DNA from: Solidesulfovibrio aerotolerans
GTDB lineage: Bacteria; Desulfobacterota; Desulfovibrionia; Desulfovibrionales; Desulfovibrionaceae
NCBI RefSeq assembly: GCF_009856865.1
Contig: NZ_WVUD01000030.1
Span: forward strand, 1-45,017
DNA: 45,017 bases
Reading direction: 5' to 3'
The position numbers and the translations under genes are program-made. This document shows, piece after piece, positions 31,873 to 41,558 of the stretch (the stretch's first letter is position 1; every line of letters starts with the position of its first letter). The notes under the pieces are model-generated. The model did not search any database. It saw nothing but the letters and a program-made list of their open reading frames with translations, and was not told the origin of the DNA.

Positions 31873-33543
31873 ATGCAGGAAGTTTTTCCCCAGACAAAGC
31901 CGGATCGCCGTTTCCTCCCGGACATACCATCCAAGCATGGCAGCCGTCGGACCAGCGGAATACGCTATTTCTCCCAGGGGCCTGCAGACGTCTACAGCGC
32001 CAACGGCAAGTACCGCTATTGCTCGGGCAAAACCGTTGACATCTCCGAGGGCGGGTTGCTGCTTGTGCCGGACAAACCGCTGCAGGTGGGCGAAAAGGTG
32101 GTGCTGCGGTTTTTTTTAAACCCCGGCACCATGCCCGAAGGGTACGAGTCCTTTGTCAAGCTGCCGGCGCAGGTGGTGCGGGTGGACGCCGTCTCGGGAC
32201 AGGCGGCCTTTGCCTTTGAAAAAAACATATCCGAATATTTCCGCCGCAAACGCTGGCGCTATTATGAAACCGCCTCCCTGCTGGGCATTTTGATCACCCT
32301 GGTCGGAGTGTGGTTCATTAAAAAAGAAAGCATCTTTTATTTCTGGTTCGACGTGCCCGTATTCCTGTACGGGCTGTGCGCCGTGTTCTATCTGCTGTCC
32401 CGCTTTCTGTTTGCCGCCATGTACCGGCCCTGGCCGGTTATTCCCGGCTATACGCCAAGCGTCTCCATCGTCATTCCCTGCTTTAATGAAGAAGAATGGA
32501 TCGAAAAGACCATCTATGGCTGCTTAAACCAGCACTATCCCGAAGAACTGCTCGAAGTGATCCTCGTTGACGACGGCAGCACGGACAATTCCGTGGCCGC
32601 GGCCGAGGCGGCCAAGGCCAAAATCAACGACGAAGTAGGGGACCGGCTGACCATCCATGTGTTCCCGCAAAACCAAGGCAAACGCCACGCCCTGGCCGCC
32701 GGCGCACGGTTGGCCAAAAATGAGCTGGTGATCTTTGTCGATTCCGACAGTTTCCTCCAGCCCGACGCCATCCTCCAGGTTGTCCAGCCCTTCCACGATC
32801 CCCATATCGGCGGTGCGGCCGGGCGGTGCGAAGTGGAAAACAAGTGGACCAACATCCTCACCCGCATGCAGGCCGTGCGCTACTTCATCGGGTTTCGCAT
32901 CTTCAAGGCCGCCGAAAGCATCTTCGATGTGGTCACCTGCCTCTCCGGCCCCCTGGCCTGCTACCGCCGCGACGTGCTCATGCGCTACCTCGACCCCTGG
33001 GTGAATCAGAAGTTCCTGGGCCGCCCGGCCACCTTTGGCGACGACCGCAGCCTCACCAACTTCGTGTTGGGCAGCCACCACGCCGTCTACCAGCACACCG
33101 CCGTGGCCAGCACCATCGTGCCCTCCGCGTATGGCAAGTTTTTCAACCAGCAGATGCGCTGGAAGCGGTCCTGGCTGCGCGAGAGCCTGCGGGCCTGCAA
33201 GTTTATGTGGTTTAAAGAACCGTTTATGGCCATTTCCTTCTATCTTGGCCTTATTTTGCCGGTCATGGCCCCGGTGGTGGTGCTGCGGGCCTTTGTCTTT
33301 ATGCCGGCGGCCTACGGTATCTGGCCGACCATGTATTTAGCCGGTGTTCTGCTTATGAGCATGCTCATGTGCACCTCGTATCTCTTGATAAAACGCTCCA
33401 ATCTGTGGCTGTACGGCATACCATTCTGTTTTTTCTATCTCTTCGTGCTCCTGTGGCAGATCGTGTGGGCTGTGTTGACCTTCTGGAAGTCTGACTGGGG
33501 AACGCGGCCGTCAAAGCATGACAAGGACCACTTCATGGGCTGA
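31873..33543 (+). CDS. PilZ-GT2 fusion: cyclic-di-GMP-controlled polysaccharide synthase
   Basis: The 556-residue membrane protein begins with a PilZ-like domain (about 25-125, YRYCSGKTVDISEGGLLLVPDK, the D-x-S-x-x-G motif with arginines upstream). Two membrane helices follow (about 135-190). A family 2 processive glycosyltransferase domain (about 195-430) has PCFNEEE, VDDGS (about 231), DSDS (about 290), FGDDRSLTN (about 389) and QQMRW (QxxRW, about 426). Three or four C-terminal helices finish it. The features match cellulose, hyaluronan and PNAG-type synthases, polymerising and translocating a beta-linked sugar chain, with activation by cyclic-di-GMP binding to PilZ. The ATG at 31873 has a GGAGG site. 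It leads a five-gene operon with export and modification genes. Confidence 0.87.
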   Translation: MQEVFPQTKPDRRFLPDIPSKHGSRRTSGIRYFSQGPADVYSANGKYRYCSGKTVDISEGGLLLVPDKPLQVGEKVVLRFFLNPGTMPEGYESFVKLPAQVVRVDAVSGQAAFAFEKNISEYFRRKRWRYYETASLLGILITLVGVWFIKKESIFYFWFDVPVFLYGLCAVFYLLSRFLFAAMYRPWPVIPGYTPSVSIVIPCFNEEEWIEKTIYGCLNQHYPEELLEVILVDDGSTDNSVAAAEAAKAKINDEVGDRLTIHVFPQNQGKRHALAAGARLAKNELVIFVDSDSFLQPDAILQVVQPFHDPHIGGAAGRCEVENKWTNILTRMQAVRYFIGFRIFKAAESIFDVVTCLSGPLACYRRDVLMRYLDPWVNQKFLGRPATFGDDRSLTNFVLGSHHAVYQHTAVASTIVPSAYGKFFNQQMRWKRSWLRESLRACKFMWFKEPFMAISFYLGLILPVMAPVVVLRAFVFMPAAYGIWPTMYLAGVLLMSMLMCTSYLLIKRSNLWLYGIPFCFFYLFVLLWQIVWAVLTFWKSDWGTRPSKHDKDHFMG

Positions 33544-33586
33544 TGCCCCGCACATCGCATTAACCCACAGACACGGGACGCACGCC

Positions 33587-35563
33587 ATGAGAAAATTCTT
33601 TCGCTACCTGCTGCAATACGCCATCCTGGCAGTCGTTGGTTACTTTATTTATCAGACGGCCTTTAAACGCGATACGCCCCCGGTCCACGACCGGGCCGCC
33701 TGGACCCAGCGCGACGGCTTTGTGGCCCTAAGCTACGGCGGCATCACCATTGATGACCACGTGACCTCCCTGGTCTCCAAGAACCTTCTGCGCGAGCAGC
33801 TCCAGCGGCTGCGCCAGGCCGGCTACCAGACCGTCACCACCGCCGATATCGTCGCGTTTTATGAGCAGAACAAACCCCTGCCGGAAAAGGCCCTCTATTT
33901 GATGTTTGAGGGCGGGCGCAAGGACAGCGTGCTGTTCAGCCAGCCCGTGCTGACCGGGGTGGGCTTTAACGCTGCCCTCTACCTCTACGGCGACCGCCTC
34001 AACGGCTGGAACCGTTTTTTCGTGCGCCGTTCGGAACTCAACAAAATCGCCTCCAATCCCTTCTGGGACGTGGCCTCCATGGGCTATCACTCCAAGCTGA
34101 TCAATCAGACCCCCACAGGCGGCTACGCCTACTACCTGACCGAACGCCTGCGCGGTGCCCCGGGCGGGACCGAAGAGACCCAGGCGGCCTACATCGCCCG
34201 GGTGACCGAGGATTTCCGGCTGGCCCGGCAGTCCATTGTCGATATGGCGGGTGTGACCCCGCTCGGCTATGTGTTCATGCCGGCCAACACCCTGGGTGTG
34301 AGCCTGCCCGAGGCCGAGGCCGCGCCTAACGCGACGGCCCTGGCCCAAAACTTCCCCATGGCTTTTACCCGGGTGGGCGAGACCTACAATCCCCGCGACG
34401 CCGACCCGCGCCGCCTCACCCGCCTGCAAGTCTCCCCGAACTGGACCGCTGACCGTCTCCTGTTGGAAATCGAGGCCCGCCAGCCCAAATCCCGCTTCAT
34501 GGATTTTTCCCAGTCCGTGCGCCAGGGCTTGTGGCAGGTGCCCGTGGGGGAGCTGGATGCTGCGGGCGACCGCCTGACCCTGGCCGGCCCGCTGGGCAAG
34601 GACGGCTTTGCCCGGCTGCGCGGTTCCGAGGGGTTTGACAACTTCCTGTGCCAGGTGAAAACCACGCCGCCCGTCGGCGGGGCCAGCGCCATCTATCTGC
34701 GCTGGCGCGACGCCGCCTCCTTCGTGCGCATCCGCACCACAGCCGAGCGGGTGATGGTCCAGGAGAAAAACGGCACTTCGCTCAATACCCTCTTCCAGTA
34801 CGTGCTGCCCCAGGAGCGTTCCGGTCCCGTGGTGTACGACATCTGCGTCAAGGGCAACCGGCTGCTGCTGTCGGTGGACGGCAAAAACGTCACCTCCTAT
34901 CCCATTCCGCTGCTTGCCGAGACCAGCCGGGGCAGCTTCGCCCTGGGCGCGTTTGACGAGGAAGGGGCCACCTCCGACCCGGCAGTCTTTTCCGATCTGA
35001 GCCTGACCACCTTCCCGGCCCACTGGGTGAGCGCCCCGGGCATCAACGACGTGCCCCTGGGCCAGGCGCGCACCCTCACCTCGGTGGTCTTGCCGGCCGA
35101 AACCCTTAAGGGCGATCCGCTGCGCGACGCCGCCGCCTTGATCACCGCCGCCGCAAACGGCGTGAGCGTCTACCTGGATCTGGCCGGCAGCGATCCCGCC
35201 ACCATCGAAGAGACGGCGAGCTTCGTGCAATCAGCCCCCGGTGCCCTGGTCTTTTCCAAGCTCCTGCGCGGCTTCGTCCTCCCGCTTGGCGGCCTGGACG
35301 ACCTGGGCCGTCTGGATACCATCATAACCGCCCTGCACGCCAAAGGATTTTCCGTGGCCCTGCGGGTGGATGCGGCCGGGCAGGCCCGGCTCCTTGAGGC
35401 CGACTTCGCCCTCAAACCGGATTGGCTGCTCTTCGATACGCCGCCGGCCGCCGACGATAGCGCCATGATTCCCCTGGAGAACCGTTTCGACCGGTCCCAC
35501 ATGCTCTTTCGGGCTGCCGCCTCGGCCGGCTCGCCAACCATCTCCTACGACGTGAAGAGGTAG
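33587..35563 (+). CDS. Membrane-anchored protein with degenerate polysaccharide-deacetylase fold
   Basis: The 658-residue protein has one N-terminal membrane anchor (YLLQYAILAVVGYFIYQTAF) and then a NodB-like region (about 40-280): YQTVTTADIVAFYEQNKPLPEKALYLMFEGG fits the position of the CE4 motif TFDDG, but the catalytic Asp pair is replaced by EGG. A beta-sandwich-like region follows (about 325-490, FARLRGSEGFDNFLCQVKTTPPVGGASAIYLRWRD). A final alpha/beta part (about 505-650) completes it. It may bind rather than deacetylate the polymer, like PgaB or other accessory carriers. It starts 43 bases after the synthase and ends 4 bases before the TPR gene. The ribosome site (GGGACG) is weak, suggesting coupling. 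No close family is named. Confidence 0.7.
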   Translation: MRKFFRYLLQYAILAVVGYFIYQTAFKRDTPPVHDRAAWTQRDGFVALSYGGITIDDHVTSLVSKNLLREQLQRLRQAGYQTVTTADIVAFYEQNKPLPEKALYLMFEGGRKDSVLFSQPVLTGVGFNAALYLYGDRLNGWNRFFVRRSELNKIASNPFWDVASMGYHSKLINQTPTGGYAYYLTERLRGAPGGTEETQAAYIARVTEDFRLARQSIVDMAGVTPLGYVFMPANTLGVSLPEAEAAPNATALAQNFPMAFTRVGETYNPRDADPRRLTRLQVSPNWTADRLLLEIEARQPKSRFMDFSQSVRQGLWQVPVGELDAAGDRLTLAGPLGKDGFARLRGSEGFDNFLCQVKTTPPVGGASAIYLRWRDAASFVRIRTTAERVMVQEKNGTSLNTLFQYVLPQERSGPVVYDICVKGNRLLLSVDGKNVTSYPIPLLAETSRGSFALGAFDEEGATSDPAVFSDLSLTTFPAHWVSAPGINDVPLGQARTLTSVVLPAETLKGDPLRDAAALITAAANGVSVYLDLAGSDPATIEETASFVQSAPGALVFSKLLRGFVLPLGGLDDLGRLDTIITALHAKGFSVALRVDAAGQARLLEADFALKPDWLLFDTPPAADDSAMIPLENRFDRSHMLFRAAASAGSPTISYDVKR

Positions 35564-35567
35564 CGCC

Positions 35568-38500
35568 ATGGTACTCAAAGGCATCATTTTGGCCATGGCC
35601 CTGGCCCTGGCCACGCCGACCACCGCCCTGGCCGCCGAAGCCTCGGTGGTGACACTGTTGCGCCAATCCCAGCAGGCCGCCGCCCTGGGACAGTTGGAAC
35701 AGGCCATGGCGCTGGTCACCCAGGCCATGGCCCAGGACCCGGCCTATCCGCCCTTGTGGAACCAGAAGGCCACGTTGCAGCTTCGGACCAAGGATTATGC
35801 CGGGGCCGCCGAGACGTTGGCCGTGGCCCTTAAGGTCGAACCGAACAACCCCGAAACCAATATCCTGACCCTGGCCGCCTTGCTGCGCCTCGATGAAAAG
35901 GCCGGCGGCAAAGATCCGGCCCTGGCCCGCTACGCCGCCGGCATCAGCGAAGACGTGGCCGCCACCCTGGTTCTCGATCTGCTGGGCAAACCCGGAACCC
36001 GGACCGACCTCAAGCGCTTCCTGTCTGTCTGGAACCCGGCCTCGGCCCAAGGCAAAAAAGCGGCAACGTTGCTGGCCGGCTATGCCGCCGGGGATCACGC
36101 CGCCATGGAAGCCCTGGCCGGCGCAGCTCCAGGCTCGGCCCCCAAAGACGTGCTGGGAGCGCTGCAATTTTACGCCGGCAAAGATATGCTGGCCCAAAAG
36201 CGGCTCGATCTGGCCCAAAAGCTTCTGGAACAGGCCGGAGCCAACGGCTACGACCGGGTGGCCGTGGCCGGCGAATTGGGCTGGGTGCGCTACAACCAGG
36301 GCGATACCGCTGCCGCCGCCGACATCTGGGAAAAAGACTGGCGCAACGCGCCCGACGTCGGCCGCTGGGCCGCCTGGATCGCCGACGCCCGGCTGGCCTC
36401 CAAGGATTACAAGCGGGCCGCCGATTTTCTGGAGAAAAGCCTCCAGTTCGACCCCCAAAATCCCGTGCTCCAAGGCCAGTACATCCTCTCGCTTTCGGCC
36501 TCGGGCCAGGGCGAAGCGGCCAGCCAGTTCGAGACCGGCCTGGCCGGAGCGGCCGATCAGGATGGGCTCAATTTCGGCAAGGCGCTGGTCGCCTGGCACA
36601 ACGGGGCCTACGACGAAGCGGCCGCGTCCCTGACCCGCATCAAGAATCGAAAGCTCTTTCGCGACCAGTTCATCGAACTGGCCAATCTTATGGTCGCCCG
36701 CATCGGCCAGTCCGGGGACACGCCCCGGCTCGTCGCCGCCGTGCGGGAACTGGTGGCCGGCACGGACCTCAAGGCCCCTGTCATGCGCGACATCGGCTGG
36801 CGCATGTGGGCCGGGCGTCGCTACGACACCGCGTTGGCCTTTTGGAAGGAAGCCCTGGCCGACGGCCTGGGCAGCGAAGACCCGCTGGTGGCCCGCGTCG
36901 TGCCGCTGCTGATCGAACAGGGCAAAACCGGCGAAGCCCTGGCGCTGCTCAAAACCCAGGCCCCGGACGTCTCGGTCCTGGGTCTGGCCTGGAGTCTGGC
37001 CGCCCAGAACCGCTGGGATCTCGTGGGCAAGGTGGTCGCCGGCGCGCCGGCCGGCCCCTACACGGATCTGCTGGCCGCCATGTCCGGCCTGCAAAACGGC
37101 CAGGTGCCCCTGGCGCTGGAAAAGCTGCGCACCCTGGCCGCCCTGGGGGCCACGGGCCTTGGCCAGGTCAGTGTATCCGGCTTTAACGCCGACGGCCGGC
37201 TGGTCAAAGGGACGCTCTCCCCGACGCTCGCCCGGGAACTCTATCTGCGCATCGCCCAGACCCTGGCCGCCCAGGAGATCGTCGACGGCTTTTTCTTTCT
37301 GACGCCGCCGGCCTGGGCCACGGGCATCCCGCCCAAGGCCCTGGCCGCAGTACAGACCGAGGCCGGCAAGGCCCTGTGGCGGGCCAACCGTTTCAGCGAA
37401 GCCGCCACCTTTTTAACCGCTGCCATCGCTGCCGATCCCGGCCAGAACCAGGCCCGGCTCTATCTGGCCCTGGTCAAGAAACGCCAGGGACAGACCGCCG
37501 AAGCCGACGCCCTGCTGGCCCAGGCCATTGCCGGTGCCTCGCCCTTTGACCGCGACTACGCCCTGGGCGAATTCGCCTTCCTCGACGGCGACATGACCAA
37601 GGCCCTGACCCACTTCCAGGGCTGCGTGGCCCTGGCCCCGGGCGACGATGTCATGCGTATGCGCGTCATTTCGCTGCTGACGGCCGAAAACCGCTTTGCC
37701 GAGGCCCGGCAGTATGCCGCCTGGTACGAAAACAAGGTGGCGAAAAAGGATCGGGCCGTTTTCGCCACCGCCGCCGTGGTGCGCCTGGAACTGGGCAACC
37801 CGGCCGGAGCCGAGGCGCTGTACCGTACGCTTCTGGCCGAGCGGCCCGATTCCCCTGACTATCTCTCGGGCCTGGGCCGGGCGCTGAATCGCCAAAACCA
37901 GTTCGCCCGCACGGTGGATGCCGTCTCCGCCGCCTACGCCGCCTCGGCCGACCCGGTCCTGGGTTCCATCCTGTGCGAGGCGCTCATGGGGCTTGGCCGG
38001 TACACCGAGGTGGTGCAACAGGCCGAGATCGGACTGGCCCGGCATCCCGCTGACAAAGAGCTGCTGCGCCACGCCGCTGAAGCGTCGGAATTCTCCAAGG
38101 AACTGGCGGCCGGCGAAGGCTACGTGCGCCGGTCCCTGGCCCTTGAGCCCGATTCCCTGACCATGCAGAACATGCTTGGCCGGGTGCTGCTCGACCAGGA
38201 GAAGTTCCCCGAGGCCAAGGAGCAGTTCGAGGCCCTGTTGGCCAAGAATCCGCGCCAACTGTCTTCGCTGCGCGGGCTGCTTAGCGTCTACCAGCTGACC
38301 GGCAAGGCCGGCGAGGCCCACAAGGTGGCCAAGACCCTGCTGGAAATCGCCCCGGACGATGCTTCGGTGCGGCTTAAGTTCGCCATTGCCGCCGCCGCCG
38401 ACCACGACTTCCGCCCGGCCTATCCGACACTTGAAAAGCTGCGCGCCTTTGGCCCGGACAGCGCCGTTTTAAGCCTGTACTACGCCGACGTGCGCGACAC

Positions 38501-40433
38501 CGAGGCCCCGGGCAAGGTGCGCCTGTCCCAGGTGGCCGAGCACATCCAGGCCGTGGCCGCCCGGGGCGGCACGTTTTTAAGCGTTGACGAACTCACCTCC
38601 CGGCCGGTGGGCGAGGCCGCCCTTGGCCAGCCTGCCGCCGGTACCGGCCCCTCGGTGGTGCTGCTCATCGACCGCACCGACGCCGGCGTCCTGGAGAAGA
38701 TCGACGCCCTCCTGGCCGCTGCCGGCGGCAAGGCCGTCCTTATTGTCGGCGGCGAATCCCTGACCACGGCCACGCCGTATCTGCCCGACGCCGCCCAGGT
38801 GGCCCGGCTGGTCGGCACAGGCCGCTGGTCCCTGGCCCTGACCGACCACAATCCGCCCAGCGTCCCAGCCGGCGGCGGCCAAAAGATCAGCCTGTGGTAC
38901 GCCGCCGGGGCCGATCCCGCTGCGGCCGGCGGACAGGACGCCGCCGCCCGGCTGACCGCCCGGCTGCACGCCCTGGACCCCAAAGGACAGATTCTCGGCC
39001 AGACCCGACCGGTCTTTTTCTACCCCGGCGGCTCTGCCCCGGACGAACTGCTGACCGCCGACGCCGCCCCCTACGATACGGTGGTGGCCACGACCTTCCC
39101 CGTGGCCTTTGAGCTGTCCCCGGAAGGCTACTGGACGCCGGTGGCCAACCCCCGGCAAACAGCCTCCAAGGCCGTCTCCCCGGCCATGGACGCCGCCGCC
39201 CTGGATATTTGGCTCAACGAAGCCAACCCCATGCATCAGGTCTCCCTGGAACTGGCCAAGGTCTATTCCTGGCATGAGCAGGTCGGACAGGCCGAGAATT
39301 ACTTCAAGGAAGCGGCCGAGCGCAAAGTCAACCCGGCCGATCTGACCTACAACCAGGCCGTTAACGCCTATTACGGCTACGACGACCCCGTGGCCATGGA
39401 GCTGGCCCGCAAGGCCGTGGCCCTGGCCCCGGATTCCCTGCGCGCTTCCGAGCAGCTCTACCGGGCCGAACTGCGGGTGCGCCCCAAGGCCGAAGCCATC
39501 GCCACCACCTGGTGGGACAGCGACAACCGCCGCTACTATTGGTATGGCCTGGGCGGCAACGTCCATGTGCGCGAAGACTTCGTCGTCTATACCAAGGTCG
39601 GCGGCGTGGAGTGGTCCATTGAGAGCTACCAGCGCCGGGGGCAGATCCTTACGGCCTTTGCCAATACCGCCGAAAACGGCACTGTCTCGGCCGAGGATCT
39701 CTACAGCATCGCCAACGCGCGCTACAGCCAGACCCTCACCGGCCAGGATCTCACCGTGGGCGGCCGCTGGTTTTTCCATCCCGAATACTGGTTGGAACTG
39801 CAAGGCCAGTTGACCGCCACCACCGGCGGCCCCGGCACCTGGGCCAATGCCCAGGCCACGCTCCACGGCCCCCTGGCCCCCAAGGGTGCCAAGATCGACG
39901 GCACCTGGGATTTGCAGGTGGCCAACGAACGCATCGACACCGTGGAAGCCATCTCCGATCAGATCATGGCCAACCGGGTGAGCCTTTTCACCCACAACCG
40001 GATTCTGGATTTCTGGGATCTGTTCGTCAATGCCCACGGCATCTCGCGCACCGACGGCAACAACACCGCCTCCATCGACGGCCGCCTGCTGCGCCGGCTC
40101 ACCGAATACCCGCTGTTCTCGCTGGGCTACGCCTTCCAGTTCGCCAACAGCGACCGTAACCCCATCCAGTACTGGGCGCCCCAGAATCTGGCCACCCACC
40201 TGGCCTACGGTTCCTTTGGCTACTCGCCCACCCGCTGGTTTACCATCAACGGCAGCCTGGGCTACGGCACCTCCAGCGACCGCAACAATAGTTGGCGGCA
40301 AGTCTGGCGGGCCAACGCCGGCATGGACATAACCATGCAGGACAGGTTAAAGTTGTCAGTGAAGTACTCCTACTTCAGTACGGCAGACTATAACCTCAAT
40401 GAAGCATGGGCAGGAATAACCTACACCTTCTGA
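35568..40433 (+). CDS. Giant TPR / pseudo-deacetylase / outer-membrane beta-barrel exporter (PgaA/BcsC-like)
   Basis: The 1621-residue protein has a signal peptide (MVLKGIILAMALALATPTTALAAEA). A very long TPR superhelix occupies about 25-1015 (repeats such as AYPPLWNQKATLQLRTKDYAGAAETLAVALKVEPNNPE). A degenerate deacetylase-like domain (about 1022-1215, SVVLLIDRTDAGVLEKI, LALTDHNPP, PVFFYPGG) and two more TPRs (about 1225-1305) follow. The C-terminal outer-membrane beta-barrel (about 1310-1621, RYYWYGLGGNVHVREDFVVYTKVGG) ends NEAWAGITYTF with the typical terminal Phe. It resembles PgaA and BcsC export porins, but the internal deacetylase-like domain is unusual. It is the likely secretion channel for the polymer made by the PilZ-GT2 synthase. 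The start lies 4 bases after the previous stop. Confidence 0.8.
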   Translation: MVLKGIILAMALALATPTTALAAEASVVTLLRQSQQAAALGQLEQAMALVTQAMAQDPAYPPLWNQKATLQLRTKDYAGAAETLAVALKVEPNNPETNILTLAALLRLDEKAGGKDPALARYAAGISEDVAATLVLDLLGKPGTRTDLKRFLSVWNPASAQGKKAATLLAGYAAGDHAAMEALAGAAPGSAPKDVLGALQFYAGKDMLAQKRLDLAQKLLEQAGANGYDRVAVAGELGWVRYNQGDTAAAADIWEKDWRNAPDVGRWAAWIADARLASKDYKRAADFLEKSLQFDPQNPVLQGQYILSLSASGQGEAASQFETGLAGAADQDGLNFGKALVAWHNGAYDEAAASLTRIKNRKLFRDQFIELANLMVARIGQSGDTPRLVAAVRELVAGTDLKAPVMRDIGWRMWAGRRYDTALAFWKEALADGLGSEDPLVARVVPLLIEQGKTGEALALLKTQAPDVSVLGLAWSLAAQNRWDLVGKVVAGAPAGPYTDLLAAMSGLQNGQVPLALEKLRTLAALGATGLGQVSVSGFNADGRLVKGTLSPTLARELYLRIAQTLAAQEIVDGFFFLTPPAWATGIPPKALAAVQTEAGKALWRANRFSEAATFLTAAIAADPGQNQARLYLALVKKRQGQTAEADALLAQAIAGASPFDRDYALGEFAFLDGDMTKALTHFQGCVALAPGDDVMRMRVISLLTAENRFAEARQYAAWYENKVAKKDRAVFATAAVVRLELGNPAGAEALYRTLLAERPDSPDYLSGLGRALNRQNQFARTVDAVSAAYAASADPVLGSILCEALMGLGRYTEVVQQAEIGLARHPADKELLRHAAEASEFSKELAAGEGYVRRSLALEPDSLTMQNMLGRVLLDQEKFPEAKEQFEALLAKNPRQLSSLRGLLSVYQLTGKAGEAHKVAKTLLEIAPDDASVRLKFAIAAAADHDFRPAYPTLEKLRAFGPDSAVLSLYYADVRDTEAPGKVRLSQVAEHIQAVAARGGTFLSVDELTSRPVGEAALGQPAAGTGPSVVLLIDRTDAGVLEKIDALLAAAGGKAVLIVGGESLTTATPYLPDAAQVARLVGTGRWSLALTDHNPPSVPAGGGQKISLWYAAGADPAAAGGQDAAARLTARLHALDPKGQILGQTRPVFFYPGGSAPDELLTADAAPYDTVVATTFPVAFELSPEGYWTPVANPRQTASKAVSPAMDAAALDIWLNEANPMHQVSLELAKVYSWHEQVGQAENYFKEAAERKVNPADLTYNQAVNAYYGYDDPVAMELARKAVALAPDSLRASEQLYRAELRVRPKAEAIATTWWDSDNRRYYWYGLGGNVHVREDFVVYTKVGGVEWSIESYQRRGQILTAFANTAENGTVSAEDLYSIANARYSQTLTGQDLTVGGRWFFHPEYWLELQGQLTATTGGPGTWANAQATLHGPLAPKGAKIDGTWDLQVANERIDTVEAISDQIMANRVSLFTHNRILDFWDLFVNAHGISRTDGNNTASIDGRLLRRLTEYPLFSLGYAFQFANSDRNPIQYWAPQNLATHLAYGSFGYSPTRWFTINGSLGYGTSSDRNNSWRQVWRANAGMDITMQDRLKLSVKYSYFSTADYNLNEAWAGITYTF

Positions 40434-41542
40434 CGGATAAACGGGCCTTGCGCCAGGGGTTTCCCCTGGCGCTGGCCCTTGTTGCGGCCTGTCTGCTCTG
40501 GGCCTGCGTGCCGCCGGCAACCACCTTGGCCCAGGAGGGCAACCGGCCCGCCGCCCCACGGACCTCCTCCGCTCCCGCCGTTCGCCTGGGTGCTGCCGAC
40601 CATCTCTCCGCCTGGATCGCCGACTGGGATCTGGCCAAGGGACTGGCCGAATGGCGCGCCAACAAAGGCCTTTTCACCTCTGTCCGGGTTTTTGCCGCCT
40701 ACTTCGACGAGGGCGACCACCCTTCCCTGGCCCCGGCCTGGGCGGCGGCCCTTGGCAACGATGCCAAAACCGTCTTCGGCTCCGTGCCGGCCCTGTTGAC
40801 CGTGGTCAACGACGTGGTCACCCCTTCGGGTAAAGGCAACAAGCTCAAAGACCCGGAACTGGTGCGCCGGCTCGTCTCCAGCCGGCAGGCCCGGGCCGGG
40901 CATATCGACGAACTGATCCGGCTGGCCGAGCGCTCCCGGTTCGCCGGCCTGGAAATCGATTACGAAAACGTGGCCGCTGCGGTGTGGCCGGATTTTTCCG
41001 TGTTCGTTGCCGAGCTGTATGCCGCAACCACCGCCCGGGGACTGGCCCTGTCCGTGGTGCTCCAGCCCCAGCGCCGCTATCTGGCCGCCCCCATGCCCGC
41101 CGGCCCGGATTACGTGCTCATGGGCTACAATCTCTTCGGCTCCCACTCCGGCCCCGGCCCCAAGGCCACGCCGAAATTTTTAGCCGAACAGGCCGACTCC
41201 CTGCGCGCCATCGGCCTGCTTGACGCCACTTCCCTGGCCCTGGCCACCGGCGGTTTCGACTGGACCGAGGGCAAGGCCGCCAAACAACTCGGCGAAGCCG
41301 AAGCCGCTGATCTGGTTGCCCGCAAACAGCTCCAGCCCAGCCGCTCCGCCCCCGACGGCTACCTCGTCTCCCGCTATCGCGACGAGGCCGGCAAAAACCA
41401 CGAGATCTGGCACGCCGACGCCACCACCCTGGCAACGCTCTGGCAAGCCGCCCGAACCGCCGGTTTTTCCCGGCTGGTCCTGTGGCGCCTGGGCGGCAAC
41501 AGCCCGTCGCTGTTTCCCTGGCTGGCCACCCTCAAACACTGA
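40406..41542 (+). CDS. Secreted GH18-like glycoside hydrolase or lectin
   Basis: The 378-residue protein has a signal with a possible lipobox (LALALVAACLLWAC) and a GH18-type barrel. Visible segments are VRVFAAYFDEGDHPSLAP, FAGLEIDYENVA (the DxxDxDxE-type strand, with E in position), ALSVVLQPQRRY, PDYVLMGYNLFG and LALATGGFDW. GH18 enzymes hydrolyse beta-1,4-GlcNAc polymers such as chitin. Inside this operon it may trim or bind the nascent polymer, as PgaB or PelA hydrolase domains do. It starts 28 bases inside the barrel gene, in another frame, so the two are coupled. The start ATG at 40406 lacks a clear ribosome site. Confidence 0.72.
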   Translation: MGRNNLHLLTDKRALRQGFPLALALVAACLLWACVPPATTLAQEGNRPAAPRTSSAPAVRLGAADHLSAWIADWDLAKGLAEWRANKGLFTSVRVFAAYFDEGDHPSLAPAWAAALGNDAKTVFGSVPALLTVVNDVVTPSGKGNKLKDPELVRRLVSSRQARAGHIDELIRLAERSRFAGLEIDYENVAAAVWPDFSVFVAELYAATTARGLALSVVLQPQRRYLAAPMPAGPDYVLMGYNLFGSHSGPGPKATPKFLAEQADSLRAIGLLDATSLALATGGFDWTEGKAAKQLGEAEAADLVARKQLQPSRSAPDGYLVSRYRDEAGKNHEIWHADATTLATLWQAARTAGFSRLVLWRLGGNSPSLFPWLATLKH

Positions 41543-41558
41543 CACGGAGGTCCGTTTC

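Noticed and set aside
38577-40301. 574-codon open frame antisense to the TPR-barrel gene
   Set aside because: Composition is Gly/Val-rich with no domain; it is the complement of codon third-position GC bias in the real gene.
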